From the NCBI RefSeq assembly GCF_019297835.1, contig NZ_CP079203.1:3910001-3974000 (forward strand): a stretch of DNA of 64,000 nt, written 5' to 3'. The position numbers and the translations under genes were made by a program. The notes below the pieces were generated by a model. That model was not told the DNA's origin. It did no database searches and was given only the letters and a program-made list of their open reading frames with translations. The stretch comes from Sphingomonas sanguinis (GTDB taxonomy: Bacteria > Pseudomonadota > Alphaproteobacteria > Sphingomonadales > Sphingomonadaceae). Shown here piece after piece: positions 44,044 to 52,719 of the stretch; the stretch's first letter is position 1; each line of letters starts with the position of its first letter.

Positions 44044-46248
44044 ATGATCGTAATGGCAGCAGCATTTGCGGCATCCTGCGTGACGGCGGGGGTGGGGGGT
44101 GAGGTGGCGGCCGACCTGCTGGGCCGCCGGATCGCCGAGCGCGTCGCGCATTGCGGCGAGGTCCGGGTACTGGTCGCGCCGTCGGGGACGGTCGCGGCGG
44201 CGTTGCCTGCGAAGCTGCGCAGCCGGTGGCGTCGGCCGACGGGGCTGGGCCGTGAAGGCTTTGCGATCCGGCGGGTGGGGCCGGTCACGGTGGTCACCGC
44301 CGATGCCACCCGAGGGCTGGTCTATGGCGCGGGATGGGTGTTGCGGCATCTCGACGTGGCGGGAGGAACCGCGCGGCTGACCGTCAAGAAGCCGGTCGAT
44401 CAACGGCCCACTTATGCGACGCGGCTGACCCAGATCGGCTATCGGCCCAAGAACAACAGCTACGACGCCTGGACGCTGCCCATGTTTCAGCGGCGGATCG
44501 AGGATTTCGCGCTCTGGGGCGCCAGCGGGGTGCAGATCATCGCCCCGGTGTCGGACGACGATGCGACCGGGCCACTCTTTCCCGCTCCGCCGCGCGAGAC
44601 ACTGGCGGGGATTTCCGCGATCACCCACCGGCTGGGGCTGGATGTCGCGCTCTATTATCCCGAGCTGGGCGATTACGAAAAGCCCGGCGTGGTGGCGGCG
44701 GAGGTCGCGGCGTTCCGGCGGGTGCTCGCCGATCTTCCGTATGTGGATGCGTTATACGTGCCCGGCGGCGATCCGGGGCATACGGCGCCCGCGCGGCTGT
44801 TCCCGCTGGTCGCGCAGCAGGCGGCCTTGCTGCGCGCACGCAATTCGAATGCGCCCGTCTATATCTCGTCGCAGGGCTTCGACGCCGCCGGGTTCGAGGC
44901 GTTCTACCGCGAGCTGGACAAACAGCCCGACTGGCTGACCGGCGTGTTCGTCGGCCCGCAGACCCGCGATCCGCTGTCGGTCGAGCGGGCGCGGATACCG
45001 GCGCGCTATCCGCTGATCCTCTATCCCGACATCGCGCATACCATGCACGCGCAATTCCCGGTGCCGCGCTGGTGGCCGGAGTTCGCGCTGACCGAGGGGC
45101 GCGAGCCGATCAATCCGCGCCCCTCCGCCTATGCCCATGTCTTTGCCCGGTTCGCCCCGCTGACCGCCGGGTTCATCACCTACTCCGAGGGGGTGAACGA
45201 CGATTTCAACCAGTTCCTGTGGTTCCGCATGGGCTGGAATCCGAAGACCGATCCGCAGGTATTCGCGCAGCGATATGCGCGCGTGTTCATCGGCGATCCC
45301 CGCGCGGCGGCGCTTCCGGCGGCGCTGGAGGCGAATTGGGTTGGCGACCCCGCGACCAATGCGACGATCGATGCGACGCTGCGCCTGGCCGATCAGGTCC
45401 GGCCCGCCGCTTTCGCCGACTGGCGGATCGATGCGCTGCGCTACCGTGCGGTCTATGACGCGCTGGTCCGCCGTCGCACCATCGCGGCGCGGGCGCGGCG
45501 CGCGGCGACGCTGGCCGCGACCAGCCCGGATCAGGCGCGCGCGATCCTGGCGACCGGCGACGGACCGGAGGTCGCGGCCTTGCTCGACCGGCTCAATGCG
45601 CTGGCCGAACGTCTGTGGCAGAAGGCGCGGCTGCAACTCAGCGTCAAGCGCTATGGCGCGTCTAATATCGAGCGGGGCGCCAATCTCGACCGTGCCGATG
45701 TCGACCTGACCGGCCGTGCCTGGATCGAGGCGCAGACGGCCAAGGGCTGGCCGATCCCCGACCGCAGCCGTCGGGCGGAAGGCGCGCTCTATGACGATCT
45801 GGGCCGCCCGGATGCCGAGCCGCATCTGGTGCGCGGGGCGGGTTTCCTCGCCGATCCGCAATTCTTCACCACGGCCATCGACGGCATCGCCGACCGCATC
45901 CCGGCGGACGGCTGGTGGCCGGGCGAGCTGGACTATGCCGAGACGCTCTACGACAGCCCGCTCCGGCTGCATTATGACGGGCTGGACCCGCGCCGGGGCT
46001 ATCGCCTGACCATCACCTATGCGGGCGAGGACTATACGCTGCCGATGCGGCTGGTCGCCAACGGGCATATCGTGTTGCAGGAGCATTTCGTCCGCACCGC
46101 CAACCCGATGCAGGTGACGATCACCATCCCGCGCGAAGCGACGGCGAAGGGTACGCTCGATCTCGCCTGGACCCGCCCGCCCGGCATGGGGGGCAGCGGT
46201 CGCGGCAAGCAGGTCGCGGAGACCTGGCTGATCCCGGACGCGCGTTAA
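44044..46248 (+). CDS. Large secreted protein, possibly glycoside-hydrolase-like; family not recognised
   Basis: A 734-residue protein with a short hydrophobic start (MIVMAAAFAASCVTAG; the AASC could be a lipobox). Residues ~20-120 resemble the small alpha/beta domain that precedes the barrel in GH20/GH67/GH84-like enzymes, with VYGAGWVLRHLD. A barrel-like middle (about 130-440) has alternating segments such as DFALWGASGVQIIAPVSDDD and LPYVDALYVPGGDPGH. A helical part (450-560) and a C-terminal beta-sandwich (about 620-734, ..LRLHYDGLDPRRGYRLTITY) follow. I infer a secreted glycan-active enzyme, without naming a family. It converges on the esterase gene; their stop codons overlap. Confidence 0.7.
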   Translation: MIVMAAAFAASCVTAGVGGEVAADLLGRRIAERVAHCGEVRVLVAPSGTVAAALPAKLRSRWRRPTGLGREGFAIRRVGPVTVVTADATRGLVYGAGWVLRHLDVAGGTARLTVKKPVDQRPTYATRLTQIGYRPKNNSYDAWTLPMFQRRIEDFALWGASGVQIIAPVSDDDATGPLFPAPPRETLAGISAITHRLGLDVALYYPELGDYEKPGVVAAEVAAFRRVLADLPYVDALYVPGGDPGHTAPARLFPLVAQQAALLRARNSNAPVYISSQGFDAAGFEAFYRELDKQPDWLTGVFVGPQTRDPLSVERARIPARYPLILYPDIAHTMHAQFPVPRWWPEFALTEGREPINPRPSAYAHVFARFAPLTAGFITYSEGVNDDFNQFLWFRMGWNPKTDPQVFAQRYARVFIGDPRAAALPAALEANWVGDPATNATIDATLRLADQVRPAAFADWRIDALRYRAVYDALVRRRTIAARARRAATLAATSPDQARAILATGDGPEVAALLDRLNALAERLWQKARLQLSVKRYGASNIERGANLDRADVDLTGRAWIEAQTAKGWPIPDRSRRAEGALYDDLGRPDAEPHLVRGAGFLADPQFFTTAIDGIADRIPADGWWPGELDYAETLYDSPLRLHYDGLDPRRGYRLTITYAGEDYTLPMRLVANGHIVLQEHFVRTANPMQVTITIPREATAKGTLDLAWTRPPGMGGSGRGKQVAETWLIPDAR

Positions 46249-47102
46249 CGCGTCACCTGTCGCACGAAGGTGGCGACATCGGCCACCACCGGCGCGCGAC
46301 CGCGAAAGGGGCGGGCGACCGACAGGATCAGTCCGACATGGCCGAGCTTGGGGTAGGAACGCAGCGTCACCGGCACGCCGCCCGCCCGCAGCCGGGCGGC
46401 CAGCGCTTCGCTGTTGCGCGGCTGGACCGTCTTGTCCTCGCCCCCGACCAGCAGCAGCGCGGGGGGATCGCCCGCTCCGGCCCAATGGACCGGCTGGGTT
46501 TCCTCCGGGCGCGGCCAGGTGCCGAACGCCGCGCGGGCAACATCCACGTCGAAGGGGGCGAAGTCATAGGGACCGGCCAGCCCGACCAGCCCGCGCACCG
46601 CCTGCCGGTCGCGGCCCAGCCACCGATCGTCGACCGCCAGCATCGCCGCGATATAGGCGCCCGCCGAATGTCCCATCAGCACCAGCTTCGCCGGATCGCC
46701 GCCGAAGCCGGCGATATGGCCCTCCGTCCAGCGCACCGCCGCCGCACCGTCCTCGACAAAGGCGGGATAGCGCACGGCGGGGACCAGCCGGTAATCGGGG
46801 ATCACCACGACGAAGCCCTGCGCCGCCAGCGCCCGGCCCACAAAGGCATAGCCGCTGCGCGTCCCGCTGTTCCAGCTGCCGCCATAGAAGAAGACCACGA
46901 CCGGCCGCTGGCCCGGCGCGGGGGCACGCGGCGCATAGATGTCGAGCGTCTGCCGTGGGTCGGAACCATAGGGTCGCGCTTCGGCCACCCGCCTGCCGCC
47001 ACCATCCTTGGGCACCAGCCTGTCGAAGGTGGTCAGCGGCGAACAGGCCGCGATCAGCAGCGAGAGCGAGGCGGGAAGCGATCGGGCGATCCGATGAAAC
47101 AT
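46245..47102 (-). CDS. Lipoprotein alpha/beta hydrolase (esterase/lipase, BD-FAE-like)
   Basis: A 285-residue hydrolase with a lipoprotein signal: LSLLIAAC gives an acylated cysteine near residue 20. FFYGGSWNSGT is the oxyanion-hole (HGGGW-like) motif, VLMGHSAGAY has the catalytic serine, and VPVTLRSYPKLGHVG the histidine region. The layout is that of carboxylesterase/feruloyl-esterase-like (BD-FAE) enzymes. It would act in the periplasm on esterified sugars or small esters. ATG 47102 lies eight bases after GGAGAGG; ATG 47108 is too close. Its stop and the stop of the convergent gene share TTAA at 46245-46248. Confidence 0.87.
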   Translation of the reverse strand: MFHRIARSLPASLSLLIAACSPLTTFDRLVPKDGGGRRVAEARPYGSDPRQTLDIYAPRAPAPGQRPVVVFFYGGSWNSGTRSGYAFVGRALAAQGFVVVIPDYRLVPAVRYPAFVEDGAAAVRWTEGHIAGFGGDPAKLVLMGHSAGAYIAAMLAVDDRWLGRDRQAVRGLVGLAGPYDFAPFDVDVARAAFGTWPRPEETQPVHWAGAGDPPALLLVGGEDKTVQPRNSEALAARLRAGGVPVTLRSYPKLGHVGLILSVARPFRGRAPVVADVATFVRQVTR

Positions 47103-47351
47103 CGTCATACCTCTCCATGCCCAAAGCCCGCTCCGACCGCCAGAGACGTGGCGATTCCGTCGGCGAAAGCGGCTGCTTTTTCGATCGTCCGGAAAAAAGT
47201 CATCATGGTTTCAAGGGCCTGAAATACGGAGATTGACGACGGCGCGGAAATACGGGCAGGGCACGGCCGGGGTAAGCGGCGGGAGCGGGGAGCTCTGCGG
47301 GATTGGCCGTCTTGTTTCCATCACATCACACGGGGTTGGGGACGGGGCGGC

Positions 47352-49880
47352 ATGAAGGCCGGGAAGCTGTTATCGAAATGCGGGGCGTGGTGCCTTGCCG
47401 GGCTGTTGCTGCTGGCCGCCCTGATGCCGGGGATGGCATCGGCCGAATCCGTCGATCTGCACCGCACGGTCTGTAGCGCCACGCTGCCCGACGACGCCAC
47501 CAATGCCGGGATCGTCGATGCCCCCTATCGCTGCGAGGCGCAGGCGCCGACGCGAGGAGCGGAGTGGCTGTGGCTTCGCCTCGATACGTCGCAGCTGGGG
47601 TTCCTGCCCGCCAATTGGGATTTGCTGATCGACCAGGCCCGGTTCGACCGGATCGCCATGCTGGTCGTCACGCGCGGCGGCACGATCCGGCGGTCGCTGT
47701 CCTATGCCGAATTGCGGGATCACTGGACGCCCGGCGGGCTGCTGAAATTCGTGGTTCCCACGCCGGGTCGCGACGTGCGCGGGCTGTATATCGGTTTCCG
47801 GCAGATCGACGACCTGTCGCTGATGCGCAAGGTGGTGGCCCGGCCCGGCAGCGTCATGAACGGCTCGGATGTCGGCTGGCTGGTGCTGATGGGTCTGTTC
47901 ACGGGCACGCTGCTGTCGGCGTTCCTCTATAATCTGGTAATCCATGCCGGGCGGCGGCCCGCCTTTCAGCGCTGGTATCTGCTGTGGGTGGCGGTCGCGC
48001 TGGTCTATGGCCTGATCTGGACCAATATGGCGGCGCTGGTCATTCCCTGGCTGGTCGGGCCGGTCGCGGTGCGCATCTGGTTCGCGCTGGTCGGGCTGAT
48101 GGTCGCGGCGTGCAACATGTTCTTCTTCTCGGTGATCGAGGACGGGGTGCTGCCGCCCGGCCTGATCCGGGCGGGGCGCTGGCTGGCGATCGGCGGCGCG
48201 GTGTTCGGCGCGCTGGCCGCCGCCGATACCTTGCTGCCGCCGGTGCTGACCGACCGGCTGCTCAATTACGACATTGCCGCAACCTCGGTCCTGATCGCTT
48301 GGTCCTGCTTCGTCGCGGCACGGCGGGGCAGCCGGGTGGTCTGGTTCTACATGATCGGCTGGAGCCCGGTCATCACGCTGTTCGTCCTGCGGCTGGCGCG
48401 CAACCTGGGCTTCGTGCGGCAGAATGACGCGGTCGACATGGCGACCTTCCTGGCGCTGGCGTTCGAGGCGTTGGTGCTGTCGCTGGCCATCGCCGACCGT
48501 TTCCGCCGCATCCGGCGCGAACTCGACCATGCCCGCCAGCGTCGCGAGATCGACCTGGCCGAGACCAAGACACTACGCTTGGCCGCGCAGACCGACTTCC
48601 TGACCGGGCTGGGCAACCGCGCCGCCTATCAGCAGCAGGCCAACGCGCTAATGAAGGCGTCGATGCCGTTCAGCCTGTTCCTGATCGACGTCGATTATCT
48701 GAAGGACGTGAACGACCGACTGGGCCATGCCAGCGGCGACATGCTGCTCTGCCATGTCGGGAACGCGCTGGCCGGGGTCGTCCGCTCGATGGCCGATGTG
48801 CGGGTGTCGCGGATCGGTGGCGACGAGTTCGCGATCCTTTGCCCCGGCGCGCTGCATGTCGAGGCCGATCTGGCCGAACGGATCGCCAGCGTGCAGGGCG
48901 AGCAATGGCATCCCCGCGACCGCAGCCGGACCATGTCGCTCAGCATCGGGTCGGCGCGTTATCCCGACGATGCCGACGCGCTGGACCTGCTCTATCACGA
49001 TGCCGATCTGGCGCTTTACACCGCCAAGAAGCTGGGGCGCGGGCGCTATGTCCGGTACGACCCGCTGCAGCGCAGCCTTCAGGATCTTCAGATGGCCTTT
49101 GCCGGAGAGGCCGAGCAGGCGCTGGAGCAGGGCGAGTTCCTGTTGTGCCTGCAACCCATCGTCTCGCTGGAGACCGAGGCGGTGTGCGGGCACGAGGCGT
49201 TGCTGCGCTGGAACCATCCGGTCCATGGCATGATGAGCCCGGATCGCTTCGCCGACGTGCTGGTCGCCGAGCGGATCGGCCTGCGTATCCAGGACCATGT
49301 GCTGGAGCTGGCGCTGATCGCGCTGCGCGACGGGGGCGAGGGGCTGGGCGTGCTGTGCGTCAACTTCACCTCGGCTCAACTCGCCGGGCCGCGCTCGGCG
49401 CGGGCGGTCCTGGAGCGTTTGGCCCATCACGGCGTCGCGCCCGCACGGCTGTGCGTCGAGGTCACCGAGGGCGTGATGCTCGACCGGGGGGCGGACAGCA
49501 TCCTGTCCAGCCTGCGCATCCTGCACGAGGCGGGCGTGTGCATCGCGCTCGACGATTTCGGCACCGGCTATGCCTCGCTCGTCCATCTGCGCGACCTGCC
49601 GGTGGACCGGATCAAGATCGACCAGTCCTTCGTCGCCGGGCTGGACGAGGCCGATGGCGGCACCTTCCCGATTGTCAGCGCGATCATCGGGCTGGGCGTG
49701 GGCCTGGGCAAGGTGGTGGTCGCCGAGGGGATCGAGACCGAGTGGCAGGCCGAGCGCCTGCGCGAGCTGGGCTGTCGGCTGGGGCAGGGCTATCGCTACG
49801 GCCACCCGGTCCCATTGGCAGCGATCACCGACAGCCATCCCGTCCCGCGAATTCAGGGAAAACTTGACTCGGTCAACTAA
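47352..49880 (+). CDS. Membrane c-di-GMP enzyme: 7TM sensor with GGDEF and EAL domains
   Basis: An 842-residue protein. Signal-like start, an N-terminal periplasmic 7TMR-DISM-type domain (~30-170), then about seven transmembrane helices (~175-395). A helix leads to a GGDEF domain with RIGGDEF intact (G489-F493), so diguanylate cyclase activity is expected; an EAL domain follows with HEALLRW (E615-L617), VEVTEGVM, LDDFGTGYASL and AEGIETE, so phosphodiesterase activity is also expected. Both active sites look complete. It balances cyclic di-GMP for motile or sessile choices in response to an extracytoplasmic cue. It has GGGGACGGGGCGGC before ATG 47352. Its tail overlaps the probable MarR operator. 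Confidence 0.93.
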   Translation: MKAGKLLSKCGAWCLAGLLLLAALMPGMASAESVDLHRTVCSATLPDDATNAGIVDAPYRCEAQAPTRGAEWLWLRLDTSQLGFLPANWDLLIDQARFDRIAMLVVTRGGTIRRSLSYAELRDHWTPGGLLKFVVPTPGRDVRGLYIGFRQIDDLSLMRKVVARPGSVMNGSDVGWLVLMGLFTGTLLSAFLYNLVIHAGRRPAFQRWYLLWVAVALVYGLIWTNMAALVIPWLVGPVAVRIWFALVGLMVAACNMFFFSVIEDGVLPPGLIRAGRWLAIGGAVFGALAAADTLLPPVLTDRLLNYDIAATSVLIAWSCFVAARRGSRVVWFYMIGWSPVITLFVLRLARNLGFVRQNDAVDMATFLALAFEALVLSLAIADRFRRIRRELDHARQRREIDLAETKTLRLAAQTDFLTGLGNRAAYQQQANALMKASMPFSLFLIDVDYLKDVNDRLGHASGDMLLCHVGNALAGVVRSMADVRVSRIGGDEFAILCPGALHVEADLAERIASVQGEQWHPRDRSRTMSLSIGSARYPDDADALDLLYHDADLALYTAKKLGRGRYVRYDPLQRSLQDLQMAFAGEAEQALEQGEFLLCLQPIVSLETEAVCGHEALLRWNHPVHGMMSPDRFADVLVAERIGLRIQDHVLELALIALRDGGEGLGVLCVNFTSAQLAGPRSARAVLERLAHHGVAPARLCVEVTEGVMLDRGADSILSSLRILHEAGVCIALDDFGTGYASLVHLRDLPVDRIKIDQSFVAGLDEADGGTFPIVSAIIGLGVGLGKVVVAEGIETEWQAERLRELGCRLGQGYRYGHPVPLAAITDSHPVPRIQGKLDSVN
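49864..49876. promoter_or_regulatory. Palindrome TTGAC-TCG-GTCAA upstream of the MarR-GNAT gene
   Basis: A perfect 5+5 inverted repeat with a 3-base spacer, 24 bases before the MarR-GNAT start and inside the last codons of the GGDEF-EAL gene. Size and position suit a MarR-type operator used for autoregulation. The first half also resembles a -35 box (TTGACT). Confidence 0.4.
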
Positions 49881-49899
49881 TCTGATCCAGCATGGCGGT

Positions 49900-50817
49900 A
49901 TGGAGCATCCAGACGTCACCGCCGTCCGCCGGTTCAACCGCTTCTATACCCAGACGATCGGTGCGCTCGACGCCCGCTTTCTGGGTACCGAGGCCAGCCT
50001 GCCCGAGGCGCGGCTGTTGTTCGAGATTGCGACGCGCGAGCCGGTGACGGCCAGCCTGTTGCAGGAGGCGCTGGGCATGGATGCGGGCTATCTCAGCCGC
50101 TTGGTCGCGCGGTTCGAGGACCGCGGCTGGATCGTCCGCGTCCGCCGCGACGATGATGCCCGCGCCCGCGACCTGCGCCTGACCGAGGCGGGGCGCGCGG
50201 TCTTTGCCGTCGTCGACCAGCGCCAGAGCAACGCGGTGGGCGATCTGCTCGCCACGGTCGAGGGGGCGGAGCGGCGCGAACTGGTCGAGGCGCTGACGCG
50301 GGCGCGGCTGCTGCTCGACCCGTCGTCGGGCGGGGCGTTCGTCATCCGACCGTTCCGCACCGGCGAACCTGCGCTGATCGCGGCACGCCAGTCGGTGCTC
50401 TATGCCGAAAGCTACGGCTGGACCGGGGAACTGGAAGCGATGCAGAGCGAGGTGGTCGCCGCCTTCCTGCGCGATTACGATCCCGCCCGCTCGCAATGCT
50501 GGGTGGCCGAGATCGACGGCGTGATGGCGGGGGCAGTGTTCGTCACCGATGAGGGCGAGGGGGTGGCGCGGTTGCGGCTGTTGCATGTCGAGCCCTTTGC
50601 CCGCCGCCGAGGGGTCGGCGATGCGCTGGTCGGCCGCTGCGTCGGTTTCGCGCGCGACGCGGGTTATCATGCCTTGACCCTGTGGACTCATACGGTGCTG
50701 GAACCCGCACGGCGGCTCTATGCCGCCCATGGTTTCACCTGCATCGAAACCGCGATGCACGAGCATTTCGGCGTCCCGCTCCAGGGCGAGACCTGGCGGC
50801 TGGAGCTGGAGGCATGA
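49900..50817 (+). CDS. MarR-family regulator fused to GNAT acetyltransferase
   Basis: A 305-residue fusion. Residues ~1-145 form a MarR winged helix (EARLLFEIATREPVTASLLQ, LGMDAGYLSRLVARFEDRGW, then a basic wing RVRRDDDARARDLRLTEAGR). Residues ~150-305 form a GNAT domain with the acetyl-CoA loop FARRRGVGDALVGRCVGFAR and the strand-helix ALTLWTHTVLEPARRLYAAHGF. Such fusions are known in several bacteria, where acetylation and transcription may be linked. ATG 49900 begins 19 bases after the GGDEF-EAL stop. Its stop overlaps the next gene (ATGA). Confidence 0.9.
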   Translation: MEHPDVTAVRRFNRFYTQTIGALDARFLGTEASLPEARLLFEIATREPVTASLLQEALGMDAGYLSRLVARFEDRGWIVRVRRDDDARARDLRLTEAGRAVFAVVDQRQSNAVGDLLATVEGAERRELVEALTRARLLLDPSSGGAFVIRPFRTGEPALIAARQSVLYAESYGWTGELEAMQSEVVAAFLRDYDPARSQCWVAEIDGVMAGAVFVTDEGEGVARLRLLHVEPFARRRGVGDALVGRCVGFARDAGYHALTLWTHTVLEPARRLYAAHGFTCIETAMHEHFGVPLQGETWRLELEA

Positions 50818-51353
50818 GCGCCGGGCCGACCATCCGCCTCGCGACCGAGGGCGATCTGGACGCGCTGCGCCATGTGATGACGCTCTCGATCGATCACGGG
50901 CAGGCCGCGGTGCTGAACCCGGCGCAGGTCGTCGCCAGCCGGACCGTGATGGGGCTCGATACGCAACTGGTGCGCGACGGCACCTATTTCGTCGTGGAGG
51001 AGGCGGGCGTGCCGGTCGGCTGCGGCGGATGGAGCCGCCGCGCGACACTCTATGGCGGCGATCACAGCACCAAGCTGCGCGACCCGGCGTTGCTCGACCC
51101 CGCCACCGACGCCGCGCGCATCCGTGCCATGTATACCCATCCCGATCATGTCCGGCGCGGGATCGGCCGCATGATCCTGGACCGCTGCGAACAGGCGGCG
51201 CGGGCGGAAGGCTTTGCTTCCGTCGAACTGATGGGCACGGCGGGCGGCGTCCCGCTCTACGCCGCCTGCGGCTATCACATGGTCGAGCATGCCGATGCGC
51301 AAGTGGACGGGGTGGTTGTGCCGTTGACCCGGATGCGCAAGGCCCTGGGCTGA
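50814..51353 (+). CDS. GNAT family N-acetyltransferase
   Basis: A 179-residue GNAT protein. Acetyl-CoA loop HPDHVRRGIGRMILDRCEQAAR and late LYAACGYHMVEHAD are clear. GCGGWSRRATLYGGDHST marks the beta-4/5 region. It is coupled to the MarR-GNAT gene by ATGA (50814-50817), so the two acetyltransferase activities may have related substrates. The substrate is unknown. Confidence 0.9.
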   Translation: MSAGPTIRLATEGDLDALRHVMTLSIDHGQAAVLNPAQVVASRTVMGLDTQLVRDGTYFVVEEAGVPVGCGGWSRRATLYGGDHSTKLRDPALLDPATDAARIRAMYTHPDHVRRGIGRMILDRCEQAARAEGFASVELMGTAGGVPLYAACGYHMVEHADAQVDGVVVPLTRMRKALG

Positions 51354-51462
51354 GCTATTCGGGCGGCGCCTGGACTGGCGCCAGCCGGAGGGCTTTATCC
51401 TGTCGGGAAAACTGGCATCATGCGCAGGGCGAAGCGTCGATATTCCGGCATAAAGGCAAAGC

Positions 51463-52437
51463 GTGGCGAGCAACGATCGATCGACGGCGTCGGAAAATGG
51501 AGGTGCCGGTCCGGCCGATGACGTGCCGGTGCGCAGGTTGAACCTCAACCTTCTCTATCCGCTCGACGCCATTCTGCACGCTCCGACGCTGACCGAGGCG
51601 GGGCGTCGGGTCAGCCTTAGCCAATCAGCGATGAGCCATGCGCTTCGCCGCCTGCGCGACCATTTCAGCGACGATCTGGTGATCCATGGTGCCGGTGAGG
51701 CGCATCTGACGCCGCTGGGGCAGGCATTGCGGCCCGAGGTGCGCCGGATCATGCGCGAGGTGGAGGGGGCCTTCAACTATTCGATCGCCTTCGATCCCCT
51801 GACCACCACCGAGACGATCACCATCGCGGCGAACGATACCAACGAGCAGATGCTGCTCGGACCGGTGCTGCGCAGCCTGTCGACCCTCGCGCCCGGTTTG
51901 CAAGTGAGCGTGATGCCCCTCGATATCGAGCGGCCCGCACGATCGCTCGAACTTGGCGCCGACCTGTTGCTCCTGTCCGGGGATATGGCGGTCGAAGGGC
52001 TGGAGACGATGCCGATCCTGACCGACCGGGTGAGTTGTCTGGTCTGGGACCGGCATCCCGAGTTCCAGGACCGCCTTGGCGTTACCGAGGCGCAGTACCG
52101 GGCGGCACGCCATATCGTGGCGCGTGGAGGGGAAACGACGGCGTTCGCGCTCGACCAGAATGGCATCGATATGCTGCGCGCGCGACGCATCTGCGTCCGC
52201 ACCACGTCCCAGGCGACTCTCCCCGCGATCCTGATCGGCAGCGATCTGGTCGCCACGGGGAGTTCCTGGGTGTTTCAGAACTATGCGTCGATCATGCCCC
52301 TCAAGGTGTTGGAAGCACCCTTTGCGCGGCGCGATATCGTGCTCGTCGCGCAATGGCCACGCAACCGCCACGATCCGATGCTGAGTTGGTTCGTTCGCCA
52401 AGTTAAGGGCTATTTCGCGCAACACTATAAGGTGTGA
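51463..52437 (+). CDS. LysR family transcriptional regulator (NodD-like)
   Basis: A 324-residue LysR regulator. The winged helix is LNLNLLYPLDAILHAPTLTE followed by AGRRVSLSQSAMSHALRRLR; the ligand-binding domain begins near residue 105 (TITIAANDTNEQMLLGPVLR) and is of the NodD/NahR type. It starts with GTG 51463 after AAAGGCAAAGC. The following gene run (TonB-dependent receptor to M3 peptidase) lies on the same strand, 282 bases further, with palindromes between, so it may control that run. Whether its inducer is a peptide is unknown. Confidence 0.9.
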   Translation: MASNDRSTASENGGAGPADDVPVRRLNLNLLYPLDAILHAPTLTEAGRRVSLSQSAMSHALRRLRDHFSDDLVIHGAGEAHLTPLGQALRPEVRRIMREVEGAFNYSIAFDPLTTTETITIAANDTNEQMLLGPVLRSLSTLAPGLQVSVMPLDIERPARSLELGADLLLLSGDMAVEGLETMPILTDRVSCLVWDRHPEFQDRLGVTEAQYRAARHIVARGGETTAFALDQNGIDMLRARRICVRTTSQATLPAILIGSDLVATGSSWVFQNYASIMPLKVLEAPFARRDIVLVAQWPRNRHDPMLSWFVRQVKGYFAQHYKV

Positions 52438-52455
52438 GTCGCAGCATCGAATTGA

Positions 52456-52520
52456 TTCATGCGCCCATGAACATTTCGAATTTGCCTGTCACGAGAGTGA
52501 CGCATAGCAAGTGACGTGAC
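52456..52520. promoter_or_regulatory. Palindrome cluster before the STN-TonB-dependent receptor gene
   Basis: Three symmetric sites lie close together. TTCATG-CGCC-CATGAA (52456-52471) is a perfect 6+6 palindrome. GTCAC-GAGA-GTGAC (52488-52501) is a perfect 5+5 palindrome. Two further direct GTGAC copies follow at 52511-52520. The cluster is 200-265 bases before the receptor start, between it and the LysR gene, and could hold LysR or other operator sites. No promoter elements were recognised with confidence. Confidence 0.4.
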
Positions 52521-52719
52521 GGAAAAATCCCCGCCGCCACCCTCGGGCACGCGGACAGGGGATACCCGTCAGCAGGAGGACGGCCGTGGCCGTGATCGCT
52601 GAGATAGCGGCCGCATGTTCGCCGAGAGGCGTGTTCGTTTTTTCACAGGGTTTCGCTTGATCGGGCGTGTGGCCATGGCTGCGCGCGGGGTGGCGCGTGG
52701 CCGTGGGGGGAGGGGTTGC

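Noticed and set aside
52467..52514. A 15-codon frame (MNISNLPVTRVTHSK) that could be a leader peptide
   Set aside because: No ribosome binding site is visible and the frame starts inside a palindrome; it is better explained as regulatory DNA.
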